A stretch of DNA of 64,000 nucleotides. Origin: Psococerastis gibbosa (lineage: Eukaryota; Arthropoda; Insecta; Psocodea; Psocidae). Positions 63,239-64,000 of this stretch are shown here, one piece after another; within the stretch, counting starts at the first letter, position 1, and the number at the start of each line of letters is the position of its first letter. The notes under the pieces were generated by a model, which was not told the origin of the DNA, searched no databases, and saw only the letters and a program-made list of their open reading frames with translations. The position numbers and the translations under genes were made by a program. The DNA is taken from positions 40,136,770 to 40,200,769 of the forward strand of contig OZ020484.1 of NCBI GenBank assembly GCA_963971405.1, given 5' to 3'.

Positions 63239-64000
63239 TCTCATTAGAGGACGGTTGCATGGGATTTCAGAGTGTTGACGCTCACATGATAGGTTTACAG
63301 CTTTTCTGACACTGTTATTTAAAACGAGCGGGATTTCAGTGACCCATGTGATCTCTGCTGCTAACGATTTACTGTCAATAACAATGAAGTTGTTTGTTTT
63401 TAATATAATTTTAGTGGCGCAGACGTGTGTACTTTTGAACGACATAAGTTTAGTTTTCGGGTCAAACGCGCACCAGCAGGGAAAAATCTGCTGAAGTAGA
63501 CTCTGCAATTGGGCATCAACCCATTTGCTCCAATAACATATCTCCCAGCAAATCTGCTGCGTAGAATCTGCCTTTGCACACCTAGTATTGGTGCATGTGA
63601 TTTCAGAGTGTGTTCGCTCACATGATAGGTTTGCAGCTTTTCTGACACTGTTATTTAAAACGAGCGGGATTTCAGTGACCCATGTGATCTCTGATGCTGA
63701 CGATTTACTGTCAATAACAAATTGAAGCTGTTTGAACGATTGAACGATTAAGTAGTTAAGTTTTCGGGTCAAACGCGCACCAAAAGGGAAAAATCTTGTC
63801 GAAGTAGACTCTGCACTCTACTCTTTAACTATATATTTAGCTATTAGTTTTCAGGGAAACAGCGCCAAATTTCAGCAGGGAAAAGGAGACTTAGTACAAA
63901 CAAGCTGCTCTCCCAGCAGATCTGCTGTCTAGAATCAGCCATAATGTACCGGGCATTAGAGGGCGGGTGCATGTGATTTGAGAGTGCTGACGTTTACATG
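63239..64000. repeat. Tandem array, unit ~340-375 bp, running off the window
   Basis: Anchor TGCATGKGATTTCAGAGTG recurs at 63255, 63592 and 63968 (periods 337 and 376). Shared blocks: GCTCACATGATAGGTTT, AACGAGCGGGATTTCAGTG, TGACGATTTACTGTCAAT, TTTTCGGGTCAAACGCGCAC. CAGCAGATCTGCTG in the second unit is a palindrome. A 196-codon minus frame spans two units by keeping phase and is taken as a by-product. A single related piece is at 44306-44385. Confidence 0.85.

Noticed and set aside
63182-63772. 196-codon minus-strand frame
   Set aside because: It is two satellite units read in phase; the repetition inside the protein follows the tandem array.

Overview
This is eukaryotic intergenic DNA, most likely from an arthropod and probably an insect. 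It is AT-rich, full of interspersed repeats, and has no operon-like packing or recognisable multi-exon host gene. The LINE tails (an 'LLRTVKK...RRRTSWWKNLR...VSKVQIA' C-terminus), tRNA-headed SINEs and TWA-target, TA-target and 8-bp-target DNA transposons fit an insect, but the order cannot be fixed from sequence alone.

The only complete genes belong to one mobile element. A Ty3/Gypsy-type LTR retrotransposon lies on the minus strand at 19819-27899, with two 812-bp LTRs that look identical by eye, a CAGT target duplication, a gag frame (24750-26150) and a pol frame (21553-24939) carrying protease, reverse transcriptase, RNase H and integrase. It looks whole and very young.

Layout. 1-19814: foldback and MITE-type elements (110-490, 6879-7348, 9982-10382, 10574-10701, 12423-12665, 16875-17247, 17880-18137), SINEs, LINE 3' ends, a 329-bp tandem duplication (5481-6137) and unidentified D-family repeats. 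27904-38360: LINE 3' ends, including one at 33236-33605 whose last bases are shared with the main SINE family, plus a ~130-bp minisatellite and hAT-type miniature elements. 38381-39884: a Tc1-type transposon with ~203-bp inverted repeats and a decayed transposase. 41270-48990: a long stretch without genes, then a dense cluster (foldback, hAT element, an inverted pair of D repeats, and a foldback element with a LINE inside it). 49000-62700: more hAT-type elements with long G/C runs, nested SINE/hAT insertions, an unexplained 143-residue open frame at 54607-55036, and a Mutator-like miniature element. 63239-64000: the start of a ~340-375-bp tandem array that runs off the window.

How the parts interact. 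The RTE-type LINE tail (47149-47639) sits inside a foldback element with a TTTAAT duplication. The SINE family with a tRNA head ends in the same sequence as the LINE at 33236-33605, which suggests that this LINE supplies its retroposition machinery. Between the repeats are several islands of unique-looking, GC-richer sequence with TAAT-type motifs. They could be conserved regulatory elements of a neighbouring gene, but this is inference. All coordinates for repeats come from reading by eye and may be off by a few bases.
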